Positions 19,606 through 29,100 of a stretch of DNA of 64,000 bases are shown here, piece after piece. The DNA is from Sphingomonadales bacterium (GTDB lineage Bacteria > Bacteroidota > Bacteroidia > Chitinophagales > Chitinophagaceae). The DNA is taken from assembly GCA_016872195.1 (NCBI GenBank), contig VHAT01000001.1, positions 60,347 through 124,346 on the forward strand, read 5' to 3'. The notes under the pieces were generated by a model. It saw only the letters and a list, made by a program, of their open reading frames with translations. It searched no databases and had not been told where the DNA came from. Positions within the stretch are counted from its first letter, which is position 1. Every line of letters starts with the position of its first letter. The position numbers and the translations under genes were made by a program.

Positions 19606-19638
19606 AAAAAAAAAGCCGTCACACAAAAGTATGACAGC
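19606..19638 (-). terminator. Intrinsic terminator between DUF4295 gene and ftsY
   Basis: On the minus strand the stem GCTGTCA pairs with TGACGGC (one G-U pair) around a 10-base loop and is followed by nine T residues. It lies after the DUF4295 stop and before ftsY, so it should end or attenuate the ribosomal-protein transcript. Confidence 0.75.
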
Positions 19639-19668
19639 TATATCGTATCGTACCCGTTAAGGGCACCA

Positions 19669-19839
19669 TTATTTCTGAGCCAAAAACTCTTTGACCTTGT
19701 CTTTGTGAACCATCTGCTCTTTGAATGTATACGCTCCGGTCTTAGGGCTGCGTACAGCCTTAATAACCTTCGTATAGTTCTTTGCTTCTGCGGCCTGCTT
19801 GGGGTCTTTCTTGATCGCCGTCTTTGCTGCTTTTGCCAT
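19669..19839 (-). CDS. DUF4295 family small basic protein
   Basis: This 56-residue basic protein (MAKAAKTAIKKDPKQ at the start, then KVIKAVRSPKTGAYTF and ending FLAQK) matches the DUF4295 family. The family is restricted to Bacteroidota and is encoded next to rpmG and rpmB. The position suggests a ribosome-associated role, but none is established from the sequence. It lies 29 bases after rpmG. Confidence 0.88.
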   Translation of the reverse strand: MAKAAKTAIKKDPKQAAEAKNYTKVIKAVRSPKTGAYTFKEQMVHKDKVKEFLAQK

Positions 19840-19868
19840 AGGAAATGCTTAAATAAAGATTGAATGAA

Positions 19869-20051
19869 TTACTTGATCTCTTTGTGCACGGTAACCTTCT
19901 TGAGAATGGGATTGAATTTTTTCAATTCCAAGCGCTCAGGGTTGTTCTTTTTGTTCTTAACCGTAATGTAGCGGCTGGTACCGGGCTGACCACTTGTCTT
20001 GTGCTCGGTGCATTCTAGGATCACCTGTACTCTGTTGCCTTTCTTTGCCAT
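19869..20051 (-). CDS. rpmG: 50S ribosomal protein L33
   Basis: The 60-residue protein reads as L33 of the large subunit ([35 protein letters not shown]). Only one cysteine is present, so it is the zinc-free form without CxxC pairs. It is the second gene of the rpmB-rpmG-DUF4295 unit, 20 bases after rpmB. Confidence 0.95.
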   Translation of the reverse strand: MAKKGNRVQVILECTEHKTSGQPGTSRYITVKNKKNNPERLELKKFNPILKKVTVHKEIK

Positions 20052-20071
20052 GATAAGATTGCTTTAGATAA

Positions 20072-20308
20072 TTAGATTTTTTCGCCCTGAGAACGCAACT
20101 GCTTCACTACAGAGTACAGACCGTTCTTATTGATGGTACGCATAGCCTCTGTAGACAATTTGAGTGTTATCCACTTGTCTTCTTCAGCCAGATAAAACTT
20201 TTTCTTCTGCAAGTTGGGCAGAAAACGACGCTTGGTCTTGATATTAGAGTGGGACACTTTATGACCTCCGATGGGGGTCTTTCCGGTGACCTGACATACT
20301 CTTGCCAT
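20072..20308 (-). CDS. rpmB: 50S ribosomal protein L28
   Basis: The 78-residue protein ([20 protein letters not shown], then [14 protein letters not shown]) is L28. The start at 20308 is chosen over an upstream ATG at 20332 because [10 protein letters not shown] is the family N-terminus and a strong promoter box overlaps the extension. It lacks CxxC pairs, so it is the zinc-independent form. It is first in the operon. Confidence 0.95.
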   Translation of the reverse strand: MARVCQVTGKTPIGGHKVSHSNIKTKRRFLPNLQKKKFYLAEEDKWITLKLSTEAMRTINKNGLYSVVKQLRSQGEKI

Positions 20309-20329
20309 GATTACACAATTTTGGGAGGG

Positions 20330-20359
20330 CAAAGGTAAGGGAAATCAGGTAATTGGCAA
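20330..20359 (-). promoter_or_regulatory. Promoter of the rpmB operon
   Basis: On the minus strand TTG (20359-20357) is followed after 19 bases by TACCTTTG (20337-20330), a full match to the Bacteroidota -33/-7 consensus. It lies 21 bases upstream of the rpmB start. Confidence 0.7.
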
Positions 20360-20411
20360 CCAATTATACGTTTTTTTTACCCTCCGGACGGCCCCAAGAC
20401 CGGCTCCTACC

Positions 20412-20442
20412 TTGGCGGTATTAGGGTTTTGGGATAACTTTG
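20412..20442 (+). promoter_or_regulatory. Promoter of lpdA
   Basis: TTG (20412-20414), a 20-base spacer and TAACTTTG (20435-20442) match the Bacteroidota consensus. The leader to the ATG at 20507 is about 60 bases. The promoter is back-to-back with the rpmB promoter. Confidence 0.65.
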
Positions 20443-20506
20443 CCCCCTGCCAGGCCAGGAATGGCTCCTGTCCTGTTCTACTTAATCCTTTAACACTACA
20501 CAACTT

Positions 20507-21910
20507 ATGGCATACGACGTGATTGTGCTCGGTAGCGGACCTGGGGGCTATGTGGCCGCCATTCGTGCGTCTCAACTGGGCCTTAAAACAGCGATCATTG
20601 AAAAAGAAAGTCTGGGTGGAGTCTGCCTCAACTGGGGTTGCATTCCGACCAAGGCACTGCTAAAAAGTGCACAAGTCAATGAGTATATCAAACATGCCAA
20701 GGACTATGGAATCGAGGCCACGGGCACACCGCAATTCGATGCGGTCATCAAAAGAAGTCGTGGCGTAGCCGATAAGATGAGTAAGGGCGTACAGTTTCTC
20801 ATGAAGAAAAACAAGATCGACGTGGTGATGGGATTTGGAAAACTGGTGGCCAAGGGTAAACTGGAAGTATCCGACAAAGACGGGAAAAAACAGATCGTAG
20901 AAGGCAAACATATTATTATCGCCACCGGAGGTCGCAGCCGCCAATTGCCCACCATGCCTATTGATGGTAAAAAGATAATCGGTTATCGCGAAGCAATGGT
21001 ATTGCCGCAGCAACCCAAATCGATGATCATCGTAGGTAGCGGTGCCATTGGCGTGGAATTTGCCTACTTCTACAACAGCATGGGAACAAAGGTGACCATC
21101 GTTGAATATTTGCCCCGAATCGTACCCGTTGAGGATGAGGATATCTCCAAAGAGCTCGAAAAACAATACAAAAAAGCCGGTGTACAGATCTTGACCGAAA
21201 GCGAGGTAATCAAAGTAGACACCAGCGGACCAGGTGTAAAAGCTACGGTCAAATCAGCGGCCGGAGAGACCCTTCTCGAAGCAGACATTCTGCTGAGTGC
21301 GGTAGGTGTAGCAGCAAACATAGAGGGTATCGGTCTCGAAGAGTTAGGCATCAAGACAGAGAAAGGAAAGATTACGGTCGATAAATACGGACAAAGCAAT
21401 ATTGCAGGTATTTATGCGATCGGCGACTGCTCTCCAGGACAGGCCCTGGCCCACGTGGCGAGCAAAGAAGCGATCTTGTGTGTGGAAGCGATCGCCTATA
21501 ACGAAAAGAAATATCATCACTTACCCGAGCCCATCGATTATAACAATGTGCCCGGTTGTACGTATTGTATTCCCGAGATTGCATCGGTTGGTTATACCGA
21601 AAAGCAAGCTAAAGAAGCCGGCTATGATATCAAAGTGGGTAAATTCCCGCTCAGTGCCAGCGGAAAAGCCTCTGCCGCCGGTCATACCGAAGGCTTTGTA
21701 AAAGTGATCTTTGATGCGAAATATGGCGAATGGCTGGGCACCCATATGATCGGCTACAATGTAACGGAACTTATTGCAGAGACCGTAACCGCCCGCAAAT
21801 TGGAAACCACTTACCACGAGGTGCTCAATGCCATACATCCCCACCCCACTATCAGCGAGAGTGTCAAGGATGCGATCGAAGTAGCGTACGGGGAAGCGAT
21901 TCACCTGTAA
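20507..21910 (+). CDS. lpdA: Dihydrolipoyl dehydrogenase (E3)
   Basis: E3 re-oxidises dihydrolipoamide in 2-oxo-acid dehydrogenase complexes and the glycine cleavage system. The 467-residue flavoprotein has the FAD motif VLGSGPGGYVAAIRA, the redox cysteines Cys40 and Cys45 in GGVCLNWGCIPTK, an NAD motif IVGSGAIGVEFAY, and the C-terminal HPHPTISE with the catalytic His-Glu pair. It stands alone with its own promoter and terminator. An E2 subunit gene lies at 32.6 kb. Confidence 0.96.
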   Translation: MAYDVIVLGSGPGGYVAAIRASQLGLKTAIIEKESLGGVCLNWGCIPTKALLKSAQVNEYIKHAKDYGIEATGTPQFDAVIKRSRGVADKMSKGVQFLMKKNKIDVVMGFGKLVAKGKLEVSDKDGKKQIVEGKHIIIATGGRSRQLPTMPIDGKKIIGYREAMVLPQQPKSMIIVGSGAIGVEFAYFYNSMGTKVTIVEYLPRIVPVEDEDISKELEKQYKKAGVQILTESEVIKVDTSGPGVKATVKSAAGETLLEADILLSAVGVAANIEGIGLEELGIKTEKGKITVDKYGQSNIAGIYAIGDCSPGQALAHVASKEAILCVEAIAYNEKKYHHLPEPIDYNNVPGCTYCIPEIASVGYTEKQAKEAGYDIKVGKFPLSASGKASAAGHTEGFVKVIFDAKYGEWLGTHMIGYNVTELIAETVTARKLETTYHEVLNAIHPHPTISESVKDAIEVAYGEAIHL

Positions 21911-21961
21911 GCATACAATTGAGGTGAATAGGTATACCGAAAAATATAAATGATAAAAGAG

Positions 21962-21987
21962 AAGGGCTCCTGGAAAGGAGCCCTTTT
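21962..21987 (+). terminator. Intrinsic terminator after lpdA
   Basis: The stem AAGGGCTCC pairs with GGAGCCCTT around a six-base loop and is followed by TT within a short T-run. It lies 52 bases after the lpdA stop. Beyond it, up to about 22130, no gene or clear signal is seen. Confidence 0.85.
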
Positions 21988-22107
21988 ACATTGGCAGTTT
22001 ATTTGGTTGCGACCAGTTTGAACGATCAGTAGGCAATTATCTGGTCAAGAATGCTGCATGCTCCTTGCATTATTTTGATACCGGATCCCTAATTTTTTTT
22101 GCGCCCG

Positions 22108-22139
22108 TTGGGTAAGGCTACTTTTCTGAGCTACCTTTA
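22108..22139 (+). promoter_or_regulatory. Promoter of the glutaminyl cyclase-like gene
   Basis: TTG (22108-22110), 21 bases and TACCTTTA (22132-22139) resemble the Bacteroidota consensus with one mismatch in the -7 box. Its position 19 bases before the ATG at 22159 supports that start over the upstream ATG at 22099. Confidence 0.45.
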
Positions 22140-22158
22140 TTGTCTTAATGTGTATACG

Positions 22159-22965
22159 ATGTTTACGCCCTTTCAATTAAAACCATCCTGGAAATGGGCC
22201 CTGCTTTGGGTCATGATGTCGTCCTGCGGCCAAGGAGAAACAACCCCATCGACTGATCAACCCGTTTCATCCGTTCCAACACATGGGTTTGATGTGGTGG
22301 CGGCCTTTCCGCATGATACTGGATCGTATACACAAGGGCTGATCATCTATAAGGGTCAATTGTATGAAGGAACAGGTCAGTACGGCGCCTCTGCCCTACT
22401 GAAAACCGAATTGAGTACGGGGCGATCGCTACAGCGCGCAGGCCTCGATAAAATGTATTTTGGAGAAGGCATAACCATTTTGAACGATACCCTTTACCAA
22501 CTTACCTGGAAAGAAAAAAAGATCTTTGTCTACGACCTGAACTTTAAGAAGATACGCTCTTTTGAAATCGATAAAGAGGGATGGGGCCTAACAACGAATG
22601 GCACGGATCTGATCTTGACCAATGGAAGTGGAGACCTTTTCTTTTATGCTCCACAAACTATGACCTTGCGAAAAGTTCAAACGGTGACGGAGAATGGGAG
22701 CCCCAGCTATAATCTCAATGAATTAGAGTATGTGGATGGCTACGTCTACGCCAACCAATATACCTATCCCTACGTTTTAAAGATAGATGCCGCTACCGGA
22801 GTGGTCGTCGCTAAATACGACCTATCTCCCTTGTGGGAGCGATGCAAACAACAGTACCCAAATACAGAGGTCCCGAATGGTATAGCATACGACAGTGAGC
22901 AAAAAAAATGGTACGTAACCGGAAAATACTGGCCCTTACTTTTTCAGATTCAACTGGGCCATTGA
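22159..22965 (+). CDS. Glutaminyl-peptide cyclotransferase-like lipoprotein
   Basis: The 268-residue protein has a hydrophobic N-terminus ending at Cys23 (MMSSC), which suggests a lipoprotein, and then the five-bladed beta-propeller of plant-type glutamine cyclotransferases (YTQGLIIYKGQLYEGTGQYG, NELEYVDGYVYANQY, VPNGIAYD). Enzymes of this type cyclise N-terminal glutamine to pyroglutamate. In Bacteroidota this may act on exported proteins after signal cleavage. The last 16 bases overlap the convergent methyltransferase gene. Confidence 0.88.
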   Translation: MFTPFQLKPSWKWALLWVMMSSCGQGETTPSTDQPVSSVPTHGFDVVAAFPHDTGSYTQGLIIYKGQLYEGTGQYGASALLKTELSTGRSLQRAGLDKMYFGEGITILNDTLYQLTWKEKKIFVYDLNFKKIRSFEIDKEGWGLTTNGTDLILTNGSGDLFFYAPQTMTLRKVQTVTENGSPSYNLNELEYVDGYVYANQYTYPYVLKIDAATGVVVAKYDLSPLWERCKQQYPNTEVPNGIAYDSEQKKWYVTGKYWPLLFQIQLGH

Positions 22966-23855
22966 CGACAAATGTAGATCAGCGAACTGCTTCGCTCTGT
23001 ATCTCCCAAGGTTTTGATCGTGGATAGCAGTCCGGTAAGAAAGCCCTTTAGGTAACTTGTCTTTCCGGTTTGATAAGAGGTGCTCAGTAAGGAAACATAA
23101 AAACTATCGAACCACATGGGCATTGTATCGGTCAGTACCAGTTGATGGGCCGAGAGCAAGTTGCGCATGGCCCGAGGAGAAAAATGATACAGATGACGGG
23201 GCACATCATAGGCCGCCCAATACGAAGCATAGACATGCGCATCGTAAGCCGTATAGTTGGGAACCGCTATAAAAAGCTTACCCCCGGGCTTTAGTAAGTT
23301 TCGCAAATGTCCCAATACCTGTCGCAGATCGTGCATGTGTTCTAAAACATGCCAAAGGGTTATCACATCATATTGTCCAAGAGGAAGCTCATAAAATCCA
23401 CTGCTGTCCAAGACCTGTACACCAAATTGTTCTTTGGCAATTTGCCGGGCTCCTTCATCGGGCTCCAAGGCCGTTACCTGCCAGCCAGCCCGTTGCATCG
23501 CAGCCGCAAAGGCCCCGGTACCGGCTCCGATGTCCAATAAGTTACCGCTTGATAATCCACTTTGCTTTTCGATCAAGCGTCTTTTTTGACGCAACGTAAA
23601 GGTTCGCACCCATTGATATAACGTATTAATGCCTCCTTTCTTGGTATTGGTGTGAGAAATGTATTGTTCAAACTGATAGTATCTAACTATTGACTGAGGG
23701 GTGGGTACATCCTGCGTAAAGCGTAATTGACATTCCTTACATTCCAATAGCGAGAATAGTTCTTTGGTAACGGAATGATCAGCCACTTCCATAACGGAGT
23801 AAAATTCCTTACTACCACAGGCAGGGCACGATGTATAGTGTACTACATCACTCAA
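22950..23855 (-). CDS. Class I SAM methyltransferase with N-terminal zinc ribbon
   Basis: The 301-residue protein starts with two CxxC pairs (Cys10/13 and Cys39/42) that should bind zinc. A Rossmann methyltransferase core follows, with LLDIGAGTGAFA (Asp108), an acidic residue in ALEPDEGA, and WHVLEHMHD and LLKPGGKLFIAVPN motifs. Such proteins often methylate sugars or other small molecules; the substrate is unknown. It is the last gene of a four-gene operon and overlaps the gene before it by four bases. Confidence 0.85.
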   Translation of the reverse strand: MSDVVHYTSCPACGSKEFYSVMEVADHSVTKELFSLLECKECQLRFTQDVPTPQSIVRYYQFEQYISHTNTKKGGINTLYQWVRTFTLRQKRRLIEKQSGLSSGNLLDIGAGTGAFAAAMQRAGWQVTALEPDEGARQIAKEQFGVQVLDSSGFYELPLGQYDVITLWHVLEHMHDLRQVLGHLRNLLKPGGKLFIAVPNYTAYDAHVYASYWAAYDVPRHLYHFSPRAMRNLLSAHQLVLTDTMPMWFDSFYVSLLSTSYQTGKTSYLKGFLTGLLSTIKTLGDTERSSSLIYICRQWPS

Positions 23856-24490
23856 AACTCCTGGTAAGATTTAGAGGCATTGACCGATTTGATAACGGCA
23901 GGATTCGCAAATGAATCAGCGCTAAATGAACGCACATAGACCAGCCAGCCAAACCAACCAATAGCTAGCAGTAACCAAGACCAGGTAATCAGTTTTTCGT
24001 AAGAGAATTGAGGTTTTTTTTGTTGAAGTCGCTCTGCCATCTCTACCGAACTTCGGCTCTCCTCTCCCACTCGCAACGAATGAGTCGTATTCTCCCGAAT
24101 AATTTTTGTTGCCTGAACAGGTTGATCTTGAACGACCGTTTGCTCCGTAAAAAACTGCAAAACGCCATGCTCATCTTTTTGCCAGTGTCCCCAGCCCTTC
24201 CAGGTGACGCTGGTCTCCGTAGAAAGTGATTGGGATAGCTCTTGGCAGAATAGTTTGTACCGGGTGATCACCTCGGCTGGATCCAACCCCATTCTGGCCG
24301 ATAGCCACTCGACCATTTCTCCAATAGCCTCTACCGGCTCATTTCGAAAAGTATGGACAATACGGGGCGGCAGAAATTGTCTTTCGCCTACCTCAAAACG
24401 AGCAGACTCGCGTTGACCATAAATAACACCGATACCGGCAAGAGGAAGCGATTGGTTGGTCAGCAGGTATTCTTTTAGTAATGCGTTCAA
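23852..24490 (-). CDS. HU-like (CCDC81-type) domain protein with one membrane helix
   Basis: The 212-residue protein begins with a segment that resembles the HU-CCDC81-like domain of Bacteroidota (LLTNQSLPLAGIGVIYGQR, then RQFLPPRIVHTF). That domain is usually fused to a peptidoglycan-binding SPOR domain. Here there is one predicted membrane helix at about residues 168-187 (TWSWLLLAIGWFGWLVYV) and only about 25 residues after it, so no SPOR domain. The domain match is by eye and moderate. Four-base overlaps on both sides tie it to the barrel and methyltransferase genes. Confidence 0.6.
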   Translation of the reverse strand: MNALLKEYLLTNQSLPLAGIGVIYGQRESARFEVGERQFLPPRIVHTFRNEPVEAIGEMVEWLSARMGLDPAEVITRYKLFCQELSQSLSTETSVTWKGWGHWQKDEHGVLQFFTEQTVVQDQPVQATKIIRENTTHSLRVGEESRSSVEMAERLQQKKPQFSYEKLITWSWLLLAIGWFGWLVYVRSFSADSFANPAVIKSVNASKSYQEF

Positions 24491-26187
24491 GGGTTCTTTT
24501 TTTCGTTAAACGAAAATACGATGCCGCCGTTACAATTGAAACCAAAGACGGGATTTCGTCCCCAGCGCTGGTAGGGCTGATCAAAAAGATTATTGAACTG
24601 CGCCCATAATTGAAGAGAGCGACTCAGGCGAAAACTAAGCGAGGCATTCAGATCGGCGGCCCCTTTTGCTCTTGTACCCGTTTTATAGGTATCGATCGAC
24701 TGCCCCCCTCTGAACAAGACCAACCCGGATTGCAACCAGAGTTCGTCCGTAATGGCAACTCGCAAAGAAGTTTCCCATTCCAGGGGCAAAAGTCCCCAGG
24801 GGGCGGCTTGTGATTGGAGTTTGAAAAAATGATTCAAAACAAAACGCGAGGAAAGGCGAAAATGCTCTCCCACCTGATAATGTAGGTTTGCGTTGAACTG
24901 TATTTGATCGAGCTTATCCTCGTAGACGACCAAAAAACCACTCGAGGGAGTACGGTTCGTATCCTGCAAGAACAGGGGCTGATCGGTCATGGAGTTGTAC
25001 GAGGCACGAAGTTCATATTGTAAACGGGCATTCACTTGCCCTTTTACACCGATATAACGTTCCGTAAGGATACTGTTTCGCAAAGTGGAAGGTGCCCAGA
25101 TCCAAGGGTTGAGGGTCGAGAGCTCGCGATAGCTATTTTGAACCCAGCTTCCATTCCACCCCAACAGCAGACTGGTTTTATTCGAAGGCAAGCGATGCGA
25201 GAGCGCCAGTTGAGGTAATACCGCAAAGCGATCGTTGCTCCAGCTAGGACTTACCCCGGCTTGCAATTGAAAACTACTTTGTTGATATCGTATCGAAGGG
25301 GTGATACTCACCAACGTATTGGAGATGATCGTATCGCGCATGCCGGTCGGAGCAAGAGATTTCAAATGCCCGTAGCGAATGGCTCCCAATGAGAAACTGG
25401 TTTGCACCATCCAATTCTCCCCAATTTGCTTTTGAAGTGGTGCCTGCAGCTGAACCGTGGTCTCGGTATTATTTCGCTGATCAAAAAACCGATAGAATCG
25501 AACAAGCGGAGAAATACTGATCCCTCTTGCCATCGGAGCCGTAGAACGCAGGTGAAGCAGAGCAGAGAGAAGTGAAAATTGCTGCCGAATAGTATCCTTG
25601 GGGAAAGAAAGCGGGCTGCGACTCGTATCGTAAAAAAAATTATTATTGACGATCTCGCTTTTGAATCCAATAGCTGAGGAAAGTTGTAATGGAGTTCTTT
25701 TAAACTGAGTATATCCGTCGGCCTTTAGTTCTGTGAGGCGGTAAAAGCGCATATCACTTTTTTCAGGTCGTTGTGTAAGGGAAAAATAGCGCCCCGTAAT
25801 CGAAAGACCATTGCTTAGCCCATTGCCGATATTGATTCCGCCCCGAACATAAGGACTACGCAAATTTCCATAGCCCAGCTTTATAAAAGATCGATTCGAA
25901 AAAGGTTGGGCGGTATCGATCGCATAGGCCTGCGGCTGGACGGAACGCACCGAGTTATCGAGTGTTAATTGTCGATGCGGAACTATATACGGTAAAACTG
26001 GACGTGTGGTATCGACCGTTAAGGCAGCGGCAGAAAAATTGATCTTGGGTGCTTGCTTCAACGTAGGACGAAAACTAGAAATGATCGTGACGCCTGTAGC
26101 AGGAAGCGTATCGGTCTGGGCCCCCACTACGGCGGGAGCACCCATCAGCAAGAAGAAAGAACCAATACTATATAAGCAGCGTTTCAT
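24487..26187 (-). CDS. Outer-membrane beta-barrel protein, TonB-receptor-like
   Basis: The 566-residue protein has a signal peptide (ending VVGAQ) and a sequence of alternating aromatic beta strands. It ends in a barrel-type C-terminus (GGIVFSF, then a short basic tail) with a TonB-receptor-like last part (LWAQFNNLFDQPYQRWGRNPVFGF). There is no plug domain and no carboxypeptidase-like repeat, so it is not a full transporter. The gene starts four bases inside the end of the TPR gene, which suggests that the two products act together at the outer membrane. Function unknown. Confidence 0.75.
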   Translation of the reverse strand: MKRCLYSIGSFFLLMGAPAVVGAQTDTLPATGVTIISSFRPTLKQAPKINFSAAALTVDTTRPVLPYIVPHRQLTLDNSVRSVQPQAYAIDTAQPFSNRSFIKLGYGNLRSPYVRGGINIGNGLSNGLSITGRYFSLTQRPEKSDMRFYRLTELKADGYTQFKRTPLQLSSAIGFKSEIVNNNFFYDTSRSPLSFPKDTIRQQFSLLSALLHLRSTAPMARGISISPLVRFYRFFDQRNNTETTVQLQAPLQKQIGENWMVQTSFSLGAIRYGHLKSLAPTGMRDTIISNTLVSITPSIRYQQSSFQLQAGVSPSWSNDRFAVLPQLALSHRLPSNKTSLLLGWNGSWVQNSYRELSTLNPWIWAPSTLRNSILTERYIGVKGQVNARLQYELRASYNSMTDQPLFLQDTNRTPSSGFLVVYEDKLDQIQFNANLHYQVGEHFRLSSRFVLNHFFKLQSQAAPWGLLPLEWETSLRVAITDELWLQSGLVLFRGGQSIDTYKTGTRAKGAADLNASLSFRLSRSLQLWAQFNNLFDQPYQRWGRNPVFGFNCNGGIVFSFNEKKNP

Positions 26188-29100
26188 TTGTTTGTTTTAG
26201 TTGAGGTTGAGGGCTTGTTGGCTTCGGCTCTTTCGACTTTCTCTACCCCTTCCGCTGCCTGTTTTCTAAACTCTTCACTGCTGGCATTATCCTTGACACT
26301 TTGATAAGTAGCCTTTGCATTGAAATAATCGGACTGCGCAAAATAAATATCCCCTAAAAGCAAATAAGCACGCGTGACCCAATCTTCGTAAGAGCCCGAT
26401 TTATTGATAGTTTCAAAGGCCGCTTTTTCGGCTGCCTTGAACTGCTGTTTACGATATAAAGAACTGGCCAGCTCGTAGCGAGCCTCGGCCGCTAAGGACG
26501 CCTTGTTAAGCGAGATCACTTGGCGAAGATTAAATTGCGCTTCTTCTTCCCTGCCCTGCTGACTATACTTCTTGGCAGCTACCAAGGCTAAAAGTGCTTT
26601 GTCATCTTGGCTTACTCCCTTCTCGTTCAAAAGCACAGCCCCTCGCAAAGAAGCTTCCTCCAATTGTCCCAATAGATAATGGGCGCGTAATAAACCTCTC
26701 AAGGCCTCCAGCTTGCTAGAGGAAAGCCCGGTCAGCTCATACAACTGAGCATAATAGCGGACAGCATCGACATATTTTTTTTGTTCGAAATAGCTGATAC
26801 GGGCTGCTTGTAAAGAGGCCTCTTCGGCATAACGATTCGGCGCTACCTTTAACACGCTGTCGTAATAGGGAATAGCCTTTTCGTATTCCTTTTTTTGCGC
26901 GGCAATAGTGGCTAGCATGGCATAGGCATCGAGCGAAAACGCGGGCTCAGGCACCTCCACTAGATATTGTTGAAGGGCCTGGGCAGCCTCATCAAAGGAT
27001 GACTTATTATATAATTGCTCGGCGGCTGAAAAACGAAGTGAATCTTCTGCGGTAGCACTGATCGATAACCCTTTTCCTTTTACATATGATATGAAATCAG
27101 CAGAACGACCCTCTTCCAAATAGATCGCTTTCAGATTCTCCAAGGCATCGGCCGCCTCTTCGCTATTGGCAAAATGATCGAGAATATAATTGAACTGGTT
27201 TAGCGCCGCCGTATTGTTATCGCTATTGTAATGTGCAATTCCCAATTTAAAGTAGGCTTGGGGCAGTAGCTGTGCACTTTTTTCTTTGGCAATGATCTTC
27301 TCTAAAAAAGGTTTAGCCTGATTGAACTGTTCATCTTCCATATACGTATCAGCGAGTGCCATCCAACTGGCTGTCAATAGCGGAGAACCCGGATACGCAT
27401 TCTCAAAAAGAGAGAGTAATTTAATCTTCTCTCCAGGCGTTTTGATACCGGCGATCGTAGCCTGCTGAAACAAAGCATAATCAGCCTCCTTCCAACCAAA
27501 GTCGATCACCTTTTTGTAGGCAGCGGTAGCTTGTCCGTACCGCTTCAGCATTAGCAAACAGTCGGCTTCTCTGACAACAGCATCTTGGACCAAGGGGCTG
27601 GCCGTTGATTCCACTTTACCCGAGACGGCCTGGAACAAAGGGAGCGCCTGATCGTAGCGGGCAAGTCGCAAATATGCATACGCCAAACTATAGCGGGCGT
27701 GCTGTGGACGCACCTCTCCCCAAGTGGGAGATCCCTTTTGAAGGTACTGCTGCAAGTAATCGATAGTTTCTTGATAGCGTTCTCCTCGAAAGGCCAATTC
27801 CCCTTTCCAAAAAAACAAATACCCCACTATGGATTGATTAAAAGGGTCCGCTAAGGCGCGATCTATCAACGGCTCTGCTTTTACCCATTCACCGTCATTG
27901 ATCAACTCGGCGGCACGACCAAATAAAACCGGAGCAAAAAGACGACGAGCCGGTTCGGAAGGAATCATCAACTGATCGAGCATTACCAAGGCGTCTTTGT
28001 AGTTACTGGTGGCTGCTAATACAGCAAGTTGTAACTCTTTTGCCTCTGCCAAATAGGAAGAACTCGGATAGGTGACCATAAAGGATCTGAGCCCAGTGAG
28101 GGCCTCATCAAAAAAACCAAGCTGATAAGAAAGCTTAGCATGCAAAAAACGAGCTGCTTCGCGCTGCTGTGCGTTCACGCTGTTGATAGAGCAATATGAG
28201 AAAGCACTGCGGGCCGCAGCAAGATCTCCTTGCTTCAGATAGACATCACCCAAAAAGAATAGGGCGTGCTGACCCAGCGAGTCTCGTTCTGCACTGAGCT
28301 GTCGAAAACGCTGTGCAGCCAATTCCCATTGGCCCGCTTTCAATTGACTATACCCGATCTGGTATATGTCGTCTCTTGATAATGATTCCGCTTGCCGGGC
28401 AAAGGCATTAAGATATTCCAGGGCTTGTGGGTAATTTTCTTGCGAAAAATAGATCTGTCCCAATAACTGCCTTAACTCTTTCTGGTAATAGGGCTGGGGA
28501 GATCGCTCCAGTACAGATTGCGAATAGGCGATCGCTTCTTGACCTTTTCCCAAACTGAACAAGAGCCGGGCAATATGATAAGACACGTAGGGGGCATAGG
28601 TGGGATCAGTCTCTACCAGCCGCATTTGTAGCAACGCTTCTTCCCAATTTCGCTCCTTGACCAAGAGAAGACCATAGTAATAGGTCGCATCGGGCCTATG
28701 CGGATCATCGGCCAGGGACCGAACGGAATTAAAAAATATCCTAGCCTCTTTGAATTGTTGCAAGACAAAATGAGCATACCCCTGCTGAAACTGCGCTTTG
28801 GCAATCTCAGGATTCGTAAAATGTACAATATCGGCTTGCCCATACTGTTCGATACAAGAGACCCATTGACGGGTTCTAAAATAATAATCGGCCAGGGCCG
28901 CATGCATTCGGTCCTTTTGCGCCCGCACCGGAGCGCTGGCTAAGAAGAGAAGGGCCTCCTCTGCCGCCAGGGGCTCAGCCTGACGGAGTCCACACAACAA
29001 GGCCTGATAAACCACCTCTTGTTGCAAATTGGATAGATGTATGGCTGGCCGATCACGAAGCTGCTCTTTCCACTCTCGGTATTGTGGACAAGCCTCTCCT

